Under the pieces are notes generated by a model. That model was given only the letters and a program-made list of their open reading frames with translations. It was not told where the DNA came from and ran no database searches. This document shows, piece after piece, positions 34,194 through 44,947 of a stretch of DNA of 64,000 nt. Position 1 is the first letter of the stretch. Every line of letters starts with the position of its first letter. The stretch is from positions 2,083,072 through 2,147,071 of the forward strand of contig NC_066329.1 of the NCBI RefSeq assembly GCF_022539315.1, given 5' to 3'. Origin of the DNA: Serinus canaria. Lineage: Eukaryota > Chordata > Aves > Passeriformes > Fringillidae. Position numbers and translations under genes: made by a program.

Positions 34194-37100
34194 ACCCTAA
34201 ACCAACCCACATCACAGACCACACCTGCTTCATTTCATTCAGAAAGGTTGTCCAAAGTCTTGCTCTCCTGAGCACAACAGGGAGCAACAAGGAGACCATT
34301 GCTCACAAGGTGAATTTCCTCCTCTCCTGGTACCCCCTCCCTGATTCCTTCCACCACACCACACCTGGCTCCCAGCTCTCTCAAATCACAGACACATTTT
34401 TCCTTCTCTGATGTTCCACAGAGCCTCTCCACCCAAATAAATCAGCTTTTGATGGACTCACATTCCACTTTGCCCTTTTTCTTTGGAATACTTCAGTATA
34501 GACACAAGAGAAGCAGCAGCAAAGAAGAGACAAGCTGTATTTTTCTAAATAGACTTCTTCCCAACAAGCCCATTCTGTAATTCTGGCCAGGTATGGATCT
34601 AGCTGTAAAGAACAGCCTGGATGTTCAGCTTAAGCTTTACAAAGATGCATCAAAACCTTGCTAAAATGGAGCAACAATAGGTGGAATGAATTTGGCATAG
34701 AAAAAGTGGGGGAAATTAAATTAATATACAATAAAAATACCTACTCAGAAACCAAAAGCGTTGTGACTATTTTTTAGTGGCAGTAATGAGATGGACATTT
34801 TGCTTGTGCTCTCGCAGCTGAGTGAAAGCAGAAGGAGCTGGGGTTAAAAGCTGCTGCTGCTGCCCCACGATGAATGTCTGGGAAGCAGGTGGTGGAGTGC
34901 AGAGCACATGTGGGAGGACGCAGAGCTGGAGGCTGGCACAGCTCTAATGAAGTGGTGCTGAAGAGGCAGACGATTTCATAAGGAGAAAAACATCAGGAAA
35001 CTGGTCAAAACACAGAATCTCATCTGAAAAAGCTCCACTGTGCTGGATAGCAATAGCCAGAACAAATTTGGGGAAGAGGAGGAGGGGGAGGCTGATCCCT
35101 CTCCAGAGCCCCAGATGTCTTTATGGTTGCCTAATGACAATTATACTCAACCAATTAAGACACTGCTATCACAGTTGCATTGTTAGTAAGGCTTTGGCCC
35201 TGAGTGTTGATGGCTGTCTAATTACTGTTTGTGCAAAGTACAACTGCAACTAATATATAAACTGACAAATACACAAAAGAAAAACTGTTAACAGGAACAT
35301 TTTCCAAACAGTCGAGACTGCACTCATTCAGTCCATGGCAGCAGCAAAGACAAACTGCTTTCCTTCATGGCTGGGGTACTGCTGGCACTGCAGAATTTCA
35401 CTTCAAACCACAGGGTCAACAGGACCCTTGCTGGGTTTCTGTTCAGACAGGATGCTGGTGCCACTCACTTTTGGTGCTGCCTCGAGCACACCCCTCCAGG
35501 ACAAGGCTTGCTGCACCAAATTGGGCTGGTCACCAAAGACTTCTGATAAAACCCACCAGAAACCAGTTTACACTTTCCATATTTTCTCTAAAGAATCTGT
35601 AGCAAGGAAAAGGAAGGAGAAAGAACCCCCTTTGTTTCACAGTCAGGTCTGATTTCCAGAAGGCAAAGTCTGTTCGGTTTCCAGATACCTGCGGTGATCA
35701 ACAAACCAAAAAAAAAAAAAACCCAACAACTTTGTTTCAGGCAGTCAGTGACCATCTGTTAATACTCAAAAGATCCTATTATGAAGTCCTTACAATGTCA
35801 GTGCATTTTATTGAAGTCAGTAGGAATTTTGCTGCAGTAACAGTCTCTGTTTAAAAGGATGCCTGTTGATAAGCAAGTAAAATAATGAGTATTTTGCATT
35901 GTCTTGCTCCAACAAGCACCTCAGAGCTTTCGTCCTTATTCCACCAAAAGCAACTCTCCAGTCCTTCCTGTGTTTAATTAAGGTATCAGCCAGTGCCCCC
36001 CTCAGCAGGCTCAAGAACAAGGCCCAATTAAAGATGAAAACCCAAGCCCAAACATCTTCAAATTGGCTCAAATTGCTCCTGAGCTCCATCTTCTCTCCCA
36101 GACTCAAGTGAGACAGTGACAGCTCAATGTCCAACTTCAAAACACCTCCCTGTCAGAACCATGGCATGTTGGGAGGTACCTCAGTCACAATGAAAAACAC
36201 TGGAATTCAAGGGATTCTAGCACCTTCTTTGTACCCCTCTGAAGTGAGGGATGAGTGATGGACTGCTCAGAAACATCTACCACAGGGTGAGGAGCCTCAA
36301 AGACTGGAAAAGGTAAAAGCTCCCAGTTCTCCTTGCATTCTCATTCCCAGGTATTTGGGTGCACTGATTTTGCCATCTCCAACCAACAGGTAGGTTGGCT
36401 GAAGGATTCCTTAAAGAAAGGATTCAGGGAAAACCAACAGTAGCAGAAAAGAACTACTTCACATGGCAGAAAGGAATATAAATAGAACACAATGGCCAAA
36501 AATAAAACACAAATGGAACAGGGAAGAGAAAAATTTCTACTACATAGCAGAAAGCTACACCCTAAAACACAAGGAAAAACAGATGGGGGTAAACCAAAAC
36601 CAGAGTCAGAAACAATCCTAATGCTGGTAGAAGAATGCAGAGTAGAAAATTAATCTCCCTGATTTCATCCAAATGTACTTTTGGGTTGCTTGATATATGA
36701 GTGCAGCCATGAAAAATGTGACTAATGTGTCCCAAAATGGATCTGGAAGCACTTTCAGATTTAGCATGTAGGAAATCCATTCTGAGCATCCTCATGATCA
36801 GTTCCCAAATTCTTCTGCTGGAACCCAACTTTCCAATTTACCAACCCACGCCCATCTGTGGACTCCTCACAAATATGGAGCTGCAGAGAGCTTCTACCTT
36901 CATTTTTAGGGCTTTATTTAGGAAATTATCCCTCAAGAAAGTGGGTTAAGCTGCTGGAGTGTGTAGTTCTGCAGCTCAGCACTGTTATCTGTAACAAAAT
37001 TAACATTTCACCATCCTCACTGCTTCTGCCTCACTTTCTATATTAAGTGCATGCAAATGTCATACCAAGGGAACAGAAACAAGCCAAAGGGTTGCACTGT

Positions 37101-37780
37101 AAGGAAAACATTTTAATGAACATTTATAAAAGCAGCAATTACAAAAAGCCACACTGTTTCTAGTAATTTGATTTGTAAGGCAAAAAATCTCCCATCCCCT
37201 AGCTCAAGGTTCCAGTGGCTTGCATCAGCCCAGGCCCATTAATTAAAGCAGCTGCTCTACCAAGGAAACAAATTACTGTGGGTTCAGGATCAAAAATCAT
37301 CTTTTCCATAAGAGTTCAGGAGGCATCATGATGCAATGTGGGAAGGCTCAGCTCCATCAGCCCTACCATGTCACAAAGGACAAAGCACAGATAAAACAGT
37401 GGCTCCAGTTGCAGACAGAGGTGAGAAAACACCACTGGAGGATGCTGGAAATCGATCTGTTTGCACTGGAAGGAACACAAACTGCAACAGGCTGCAAGCA
37501 GCAGAGAGGAGGGGCTTCACCAGAGCTCCAGGCACTGATGGGAGCTCAGGTGAAGAGTAAAAATGACATCTTCAAGAAGTGTAGTAGAAAGAAGGATGGG
37601 TTTGTCTGGCCTTAGTAGAAAATTGGGATTTATAAACTCAAAATTAATGCCTGTGCCTGAGAACACTGAAGGCACCACTGAGCACATCCCTACAGCAGCA
37701 GAACCCAAGGTAAACCAAGAGCTCCAGGCAGGCTGGAGAAGCAGCTTCCACAGAGTCAGATCAGGCTTCATAGGCAGCTG

Positions 37781-37943
37781 GAGTGAAAAAACCCCAAACC
37801 AACTCAAAACTCCCTGTTCAATACAGCAATGAGCCCATCCTGTCTGCCCTGACACCAAGAGCATTCAGCTGCTGCTGATGGCTGCAGTGCAGGTAAATCC
37901 TCCAACACCTGATCCCACTGAGCACAGCCAACAACCCAACCCC
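37781..37943. repeat. Intronic duplicated segment, copy 2
   Basis: Same order of blocks as 34002-34193 ('atacagcaatgagcccatcc', 'gacaccaagagcattcagct', 'aacaacccaacccca') in the same orientation, with scattered substitutions and an internal deletion. Confidence 0.85.
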
Positions 37944-40934
37944 ACTCTGGGTTTCACCTGAAAGGCTTTTTTCAGGAGCTGGCAGAAAGGGCAGCCTGGC
38001 TGTCACTAACACACCCTTACCTAAGCCCCGTGCTCATTGTCACCCGAGCCCTCTGAACTCATGATGTCATTGCCCTGCTCAGGGTGGAAAGAGGAGCCCT
38101 GACACTGCTCCTTAACAATGATGAGAGTGAGCAAAGAGAGCACAAAAGGTCCGGGGAAGGTTGAAGAAGAAAGCAATTATTTTCACTTTCTGCTTTGTTT
38201 GACATCTTGGCTCGCAGTCACAGGGAGGGGAGGGAGAAACTATGAAAGTTGTGGCATCACAAAAGTGAAATTTAGGCAATTAAACAAGGCAGGCGTTTAT
38301 TCAGGCTGTTGGAAGTCTTCAGTTTGTTAACTTTGATTCATTTTCATTACTAATTAATATTTTAGTTTCCTTAGGTCTGCACACTGAATTAAGATGCAAG
38401 AGCTAATAATAAATACCTTGAGAATAACCCACAAGCCCTATAGCAAAAAATCCAAATTAGATGAGAGTTGACATGAAGTTTTAAAAAGTGCAGGAAAGCT
38501 TTTTCAAGCCTTTCGGGCTAGTTTCACACATCATTATGGAACTAAAGAGAGTGGCAAGCCCAACTTCTAAAAAGTCATTTGCAGGTCACCTTTGAGCAGG
38601 AGCAAAATGGAGTGGAAGGTGATGGAAGAGAACAAAGGAACTCACCATAAAGGAGCAGCTACTTGTGTGGAGATGTTGCTCAGAGTGAGTTAAACTGAAA
38701 GGCCCAAACTGTTTGTGAGTGCTCCCAGAATGAAGACAACTGAATAAAATCATGTCAGCATGAGAAATAAATGTCCAGATTCCCCTAACAAACCCCAGAG
38801 GATATTTAGGAAGTTCTTCCTTAGCTTCTCATGGCCTTTATCAAGCATCACTTGGGGAAACACCACCTGTGCCAGGTGTGCCCCACCCTGAAAAGGGAGG
38901 AAATGTGAATCTCTTGGTTGATCAAGGCAATCAGCAGGTGAATCTCACCAGTCCCAACTCCTCAAATGTCAAGGACAGCAGGCAGTACTTAGGGGGGAAG
39001 GAGGGAAACATCTGAAATTAAAATTTCAAGAGAAGCCAGGGCTGATTTCCCAGTCTGTAAAAGGTGCAGGGACTCCTCTAAATCAGTTTGTGGCCAAGTT
39101 CTCCACTACCAGGCCACCACTCACTCATGAAAAACTTAATAAAAAAGAAAGAAAAAGATGATACATTCTAGTTCTGGGTCTGGGAAGGGTGCTCTGGCTC
39201 TGGACCTCTTTTGTTTACTTATTTTCAGAGCCACCACCAGCAGCAGTGAAGCCACAGTGCTTTTTCTGCAAGCATTAAAAAATTAACACATCCCCCTCAA
39301 AGCCTGCCTGGTGTGGTTTTAGGGGTGAGCTGTGAGGTGAGATAGGCACCAGCAGCACAAGGCAAGCTCACCCCTGGGCTCAGGAACAGCCACAGGTGAG
39401 TATTTCAGAGCCAGTCAGGAGCAACAGGCTCAGGATGTGCCATGGGCATGTCACACCATGGGGTCCTCTGGAATGGCAAGGTCAAACAAGGATCACTCTG
39501 TGCAGGAGGACCCAACCTCTGAAAATAAGGTAGCAAAAGGAAAAAAGGTAGCAAAAAAGTAGCAATTTTACTGTCTGAACAAGCATTTGCTTTAAAAAAA
39601 CCCATATAAATCCAGATTGTAGTGAGAGAAAGCGAAGCAATCCAGGAATTCTGCACAGTAAATGACAGCATCAGGCACAGGGAGCCTCATCAGCAGCAGG
39701 AATTTCTAAAAGCCAAGCAAGCAGCTATATAATTGCTTTAAGTAAGCTCTGACTTAGGGCTGAAACTCCATTGGAATGGGGGATGAGGGGGAGAACATCA
39801 TCCCTTTAGAGAAGATCCTTCGAGACGTGTAACTGTAGAAAGGCTGGCAAATACAGCATTGATTGGGAGTGAGGTAACCACAAACACCACCGGCTCAAAT
39901 GAAAAGGGAGTCAGGGGCTGACCCAGAAAACAAGCCTGGTAACCACCGGGATGAAATTTTAATGACAAACACAAGAAGCTCTGCGTGCAGGCCAGATTGA
40001 ATTATCTGATGTCAGGCAGCACAAAGGGGAGCTGCTCGCTGCCACCTCGGCTCCCAGCTCAGGTTGCACTCAATCAATCCTTGATATTCTGCCATCTCCT
40101 GGCCTCAGCCTGGCCAGCAGCCTGGGGACGAGGGGAGAGTGCATGGAGTAGGAGCATTTCTCTGGGTATTTCTGTGCCTTTGCTTCTTTCACAGATTAAT
40201 AGAGAGCTGCTCCTGAACCAGCTCAAACTGTGCCTCTGTAAATCACAGCTGCTGGTTTAAGTCACTCTGCCCACAACCTGTATAAACTCCCTTTCAAAAA
40301 GGTTAAAAAGCTCTACAGCAAATAAAATAAAAATGATTCTGCTTTGCAGCAGGGTTTGAAGCAGGACAGTGAAGATGACAAGATCATGCCTAGCACAGCA
40401 CAGGTTCAAATCAATCAGTGACTCCAGGCTTGCTCCAAGATTCCCAAACACACCAACCCCAGTATTCCTGCTCTCTCCAAGCAGAACTCCTCTCAACAGC
40501 CCAACTCTAGAACTTCATCTGGCTGCTGCCAGAAAAAGAGTTAAAGATGTTTCTATAAATACATCAGCAACAAAAGGATTGCTAAGGAGAATCTCCATCT
40601 TTATTGGATCAGGGGGAAACAGTGACAAAAGATGAGGAAAAGGCTGAAGGAATTAAGGCCCTGTCCTCAGGGTACCCAGGCTGGAAACCAGGGGCAGGGA
40701 GCAGAATGAGGGCCCATGATCCAAGGGGAAATGGTTGGCATCCTGCTGCAGCATGTGGGACCCACCCCAGGGTGCTGAGGGAGGGGGGCAGAGCTCACCC
40801 CAACACTTGCCACCTTTCCCAGCAGGGAGCCCACGGGCCCTCCTTTCCCAGGGAACTGACTCAGCAATTGTGATGCCCATCCAGGAGCTGGGCTGGAAGG
40901 AGGATCCAGGGAAATGCTGCCCTGTCAGCCTGAC

Positions 40935-41260
40935 CTCAGTGCCAGGCAAAGCTCTGTAACAGAACATCAGCAGAGCCAAGTGCCACCACCACCCCAGGGA
41001 ATGCTGGAGGCCTGGGCAGGAGTGGCTGCACGGGGTGGACAAAGCCCTGGGGGTGCTGGTGACAGCAGCTGGTCACCAGCCCAGGTGTGCCCAGGTGTGC
41101 AAGAGGGCCAAGGGCACCTGGGCTGTGCCAGGGCAAAGCACTGGGCACTCCTGGGACACCTCCAATCCTCTGTCCAGGTCTGGGCCCCTCAGGACAGAAA
41201 GGACCTGGAGGGGCTGGAGCACCAGGAGTGGCTGAGGGATCAAAAAACCTGCTAAAAACT
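40935..41260 (+). mobile_element. CR1 LINE internal fragment
   Basis: Contains 'ggtggacaaagccctggggg', 'tgctggtgacagcagctggt' and 'gtccaggtctgggcccctca', which match the CR1 section just upstream of the common 3' end (compare 3070-3260). No tail is present. Confidence 0.7.
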
Positions 41261-43256
41261 GAGCAGCCCTGAGAGAAATAGAAAATATTGGGAATAGAAA
41301 ATCCTTGGGAAATGCCCCACAGTTGTGGATTAGCAGCACCAGGCCTTGCAAACTCACACACTGTAATCACTGGTTATTCCCATGCAAAGCTGAGCACACA
41401 AGTGTTTGTGAAACAGGAGAGAGAATCATTAAATGTAACAGATAATTGATATTTATACTGAGAGGAGAATTGACTTTGTAAACCTCAGCTATTAAATTAC
41501 TTCTTCAGCACTGAAGGAACACAACAGTTTGCTATTGATCACCAGATTCATTACAGCTTTTTGACAAATTTGAAAGCACAATGCCATTAAGTTCAATTTT
41601 ATAAGCTGGGAGAGACAGGGGAGGGTTATGGTTGGATTTAAAAAATAAAAACACAGCAAACAACAAAATCCCAACAAATTCCTTGACATCCCAAATACTT
41701 ACCAAATGCACACAAAGTATTTCTCTGCATAATTTGCTGATGCCCTCTGAAGTTTTAGTTATAAATTGAAGTTTGATATTTACCAAATTATCAGACAAAG
41801 CAGAGTGAAGGACAAGCAGTAAACAGCAAAGGACGTAACATAATTTTTAAGTTCCAATACTCTAAACTCTTCATTTACTAGCCAGCTAAATTCAAACAGC
41901 TGAATTCTAATTTCCTCATGTTGTTTTATCAAACACATGCTCACAGCTTCATAAAGAGATAATTCATTTTTCAGAGAAATTCCTGGAAAGTCATTTAAGT
42001 GAACACCATTTTTTCTAAAGGATACACACATCCAGATTTCCCTCATTGGTCTCTTACCTGCTCACCCATTTTCAGGAACCTGAATAATTTAATTGTATCA
42101 TACCCCTGATGTAAATTCACCAAGAGAATCAGGAGATCTGGAGGAACTGGAGAACCAACATGAAAAGAGTGTCTGCAACTGTCAGAACCCAACTCCTCTA
42201 ATACACCAAGCCAAAATATGGAGTTTAATATGCAAAAACTATTGGAGTTTAATATGCAGGACTCATAACCTTTCTTTATTAATAATTTTGAAATGTAATT
42301 AAATCTGCATAACTCCTATCTCCTGCACATTTGGATATAAACACAAGGGAGAAAATGAAGGAAAAGAAGAGCTGGAGGTTTTGGCAGCAGCATGAAGACA
42401 ACTGGGTTTGCTGTCTGAAAGTTCAGAATCCTGCTCTCAGCTGTCCAAAGGCATTCAAAAGGATTTCCATGAATTAGAGTTTTCCAGGCATCCTTCTTAT
42501 AACCAGCCTGTGAATTTTGAAGTATTTTAGAAGCAGTTTTCTCAGTCCCACACCATTAACATGAAGTGCTACCATTAAACACTGAATTCTGGTATGTCAA
42601 GGACAATGTAATAATTTTATTTATATCATAATTTTTATTTACTCACGTCATTTCGGGAGGGTTACTAGTTACTGAACCTGTAAAATTCAAACAGAACACA
42701 GGAAAGCCTCACACTTCCTGGGAGAATCACAATCTTCTAAAAAATTGTGAGACTCTTAAATTCTATTTAAGAGTGTAAACCACATGAATAGGTAACATTA
42801 AAGCAAGGTCCAGAAAACTTCCCTATCAGGAAAAGAGAAGTTTGAGTTTATCTATTCTGAGTGGGTTAGTCCCACTTCTAAAGTTATTTCTGTGCTGTGA
42901 CAAGATACCCTTGTGATTAAGAGATTTTTATGAAAAAACATTTAAAAGGGGGATTTTTTCAGTAGATGTGTAAAATGTTTAATACATTCTGGGTGTTTCC
43001 ACAGCAAAACAATAGATGGAGTTCATCAGAAAACACCTGAGTTTTTACAGGGACTACTTGTACATGAGATAACTTTTGAATAGTTCCATAAAAATTTCAG
43101 CTGCTGAGGTAAATTGTAGATCAACATCCTCATCAGTCACTAAAGGACAGCCTGAGGAACTGCAGCTGAATCCATTCTTAACAGAATTAAGGTTAATGAA
43201 TTAAGCAACAAACAGGTGTTGCTTCTGAACTTATTAACAGAAGCACCTGAGATTTC

Positions 43257-44435
43257 AGATGGTGATGGTGGAGTAAGCCCTACAGAGCCTGGTAAAGATG
43301 GAGTGGGCATTACACAGCCTGGTAAGGATGGAGCAAGCTTTACACATTCTGTTAAAGGTGGAGTGGGCATTACACACACTGGTGAAGATAAAATAAGCAT
43401 TACACACTCTACAGAAGGTGGAGTGGGCATTACACAGCCTGGTAAAGGTAGAGTGGGAATTACACACACTCTAAAAGATGGAGTGGACATTCCACACTCT
43501 GGTAAGCATGGAGTGAACATTACACACTCCATAAAAGGTGGAGTGGGAATTGCACACTCTGGTAAGGATGGAGTAGGCACTACACACTGTTGCAGGTGCA
43601 ATGGACATCACACATCCTGCAGTACACGGAGTGAACATTACACTCTATAGAATATGGAGCAAGCTTTACACACTCTATAAAGGATGGAGTGGGCAGTGCA
43701 CACTCTATGGGAGGCACAGTGGGCAGTGCCCACTCTGTGGAAGCTGCAGTGGGCAGTGCAGACCTGCACGCGCATGGGCAGTGCACACTCTGTGGGAGCT
43801 GCAGTGACACTCTGTGGGAGCGCAGTGGGCAGTGCAGACCCTGGCACAGCCGCAGTGGGCAGTGCAGACCCTGGCACAGCCACAGGGGCAGTGCACACTC
43901 TATGGGAGGCACAGTGGGCAGTGCACACTCTGTGGGAGCTGCAGTGGGCAGTGCAGACCCTGGCACAGCCGCAGTGGGCAGTGCACACTCTGTGGGAGCT
44001 GCAGTGGGCAGTGCAGACCCTGGCACAGCCACAGTGGGCAGTGCAGACCCTGGCACAGCCACAGTGGGCAGTGCACACTCTGTGGGAGCTGCAGTGGGCA
44101 GTGCAGACCCTGGCACAGCCGCAGTGGGCAGTGCAGACTCTGGCACAGCCGCAGTGGGCAGTGCACACTCTCTGGAAGCTGCAGTGGGCAGTGCAGACCC
44201 TGGCACAGCCGCAGTGGGCAGTGCACACTCTGTGGGAGCTGCAGTGGGCAGTGCACACTCTCTGGAAGCTGCAGTGGGCAGTGCAGACCCTGGCACAGCC
44301 GCAGTGGGCAGTGCACACTCTGTGGGAGCTGCAGTGGGCAGTGCACACTCTGTGGAAGCTGCAGTGGGCAGTGCACACTCTCTGGGAGCTGCAGTGGGCA
44401 GTGCAGACCCTGGCACAGCCGCAGTGGGCAGTGCC
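43257..44435. repeat. 30-bp minisatellite, about 39 units, in two sub-arrays
   Basis: The left part (43257 to about 43680) has divergent AT-richer units such as 'ggtaaagatggagtgggcat' followed by 'tacacactct'. The right part (about 43690-44435) has GC-rich units such as 'gcagtgggcagtgcacactc' followed by 'tgtgggagct', alternating with a 'gcagaccctggcacagcc' variant. Both share 'gtgggca' and 'acactct' at the same offsets, so they form one array. Its right edge lies about 15 bases from the exon 4 donor of FBXW8. The unit length is a multiple of three and stop-free, which creates long spurious frames on both strands. Confidence 0.96.
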
Positions 44436-44449
44436 AGCCCCATGCTCAC

Positions 44450-44538
44450 CCTGCCATGACCATGCCGTCGCAGCAGTGGACGTCGCACAGGACGCGGCCG
44501 GGCTCGTAGTGCAGCTGGCTGACGGCACCCACACGGTT
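44450..44538 (-). CDS. FBXW8: FBXW8 coding exon 4
   Basis: This exon encodes residues 187-215 and two bases of Gly216: NRVGAVSQLHYEPGRVLCDV then HCCDGMVMAG. It matches the FBXW8 stretch (GAVS-L...VLCDVHxxDGxVxAG) that opens the WD40 propeller. The acceptor is 'gtctctctgcag|AAC' and the donor 'GCAGG|gtgagc'. In 26 of 29 full codons the third base is G or C. The donor is followed within about 15 bases by the minisatellite. If the intron were kept, reading would stop at once, because the next in-frame codon is TGA. At 89 bases it is the shortest exon here. Confidence 0.95.
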
Positions 44539-44782
44539 CTGCAGAGAGACACAGCCTTGGTGTTCCCCTTCCTTCAGCCACCAAAACCTGCTGCTGGCAA
44601 ACTCCCAGCTTTGCTACTGCTGCTGAGAGAAGACACATCTACCCCAAAACCCCCCTAGCAGCTTTCAAGTGGGAAAGAGGAGCTGCAGAACACAACACCG
44701 ACTCTCCTCTCCTACTTGCTCTAAGCAGGTTCCCGTTTTTCCCCATTCCAATTTTTCCCCAATTCCTTAATTCCCCTCTCAC
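44539..44782 (-). other. FBXW8: FBXW8 intron 3 (244 bases)
   Basis: A short intron with GT/AG ends. There is nothing else of note in it. Confidence 0.92.
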
Positions 44783-44947
44783 CTTCCAGTTGGTTTTCAG
44801 CATGTGCTCTCTGGCCCTGCAGTTTTTGAGGGCGAGTTTCCAGCAGGAATGGTCAGAGATGCTCATGTCCAACAGGTATCCCTCCTCCTGGCATAGCCGG
44901 TACCACAACACTTCGTCTTCTGCAAGGATTTTCCACGTCCTGCTGAC
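44783..44947 (-). CDS. FBXW8: FBXW8 coding exon 3 (end of F-box and linker)
   Basis: This exon encodes residues 132-186 in phase 0 at both ends. It starts VSRTWKILAEDEVLWYRLCQ, the third helix of the F-box (CxxVSxxWxxLAxDxxLW), continues EEGYLLDMSISDHSCWKLAL and ends REHMLKTNWK. The acceptor is 'cattgatttctag|GTC' and the donor 'TGGAAG|gtgaga'. The pattern VSxTWKxxAEDEVLWYRLC with HMLxTNWK is diagnostic for FBXW8. By family knowledge the F-box binds SKP1, which couples the receptor to CUL7 and RBX1. Confidence 0.97.

Larger units (their letters stand above)
28636..44449 (-). other. FBXW8: FBXW8 intron 4 (longest, 15.8 kb)
   Basis: It holds a possible LTR at 29170-29650, an interrupted CR1 at 29849-30960, a duplicated segment at 34002-34193 and 37781-37943, a CR1 piece at 40935-41260 and the 30-bp minisatellite at 43257-44435. 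I recognise no gene in 31000-40900 or 41300-43200. Open frames in 32850-33600 and 40650-41370 are chance frames in GC-richer or CR1 DNA. Confidence 0.85.

Noticed and set aside
43580..44658. Long repetitive proteins (352 and 304 codons on the minus strand, 324, 256 and 231 on the plus strand)
   Set aside because: All are frames of the 30-bp minisatellite, open on both strands. None is in frame with FBXW8 exon 4 and none resembles a known protein.
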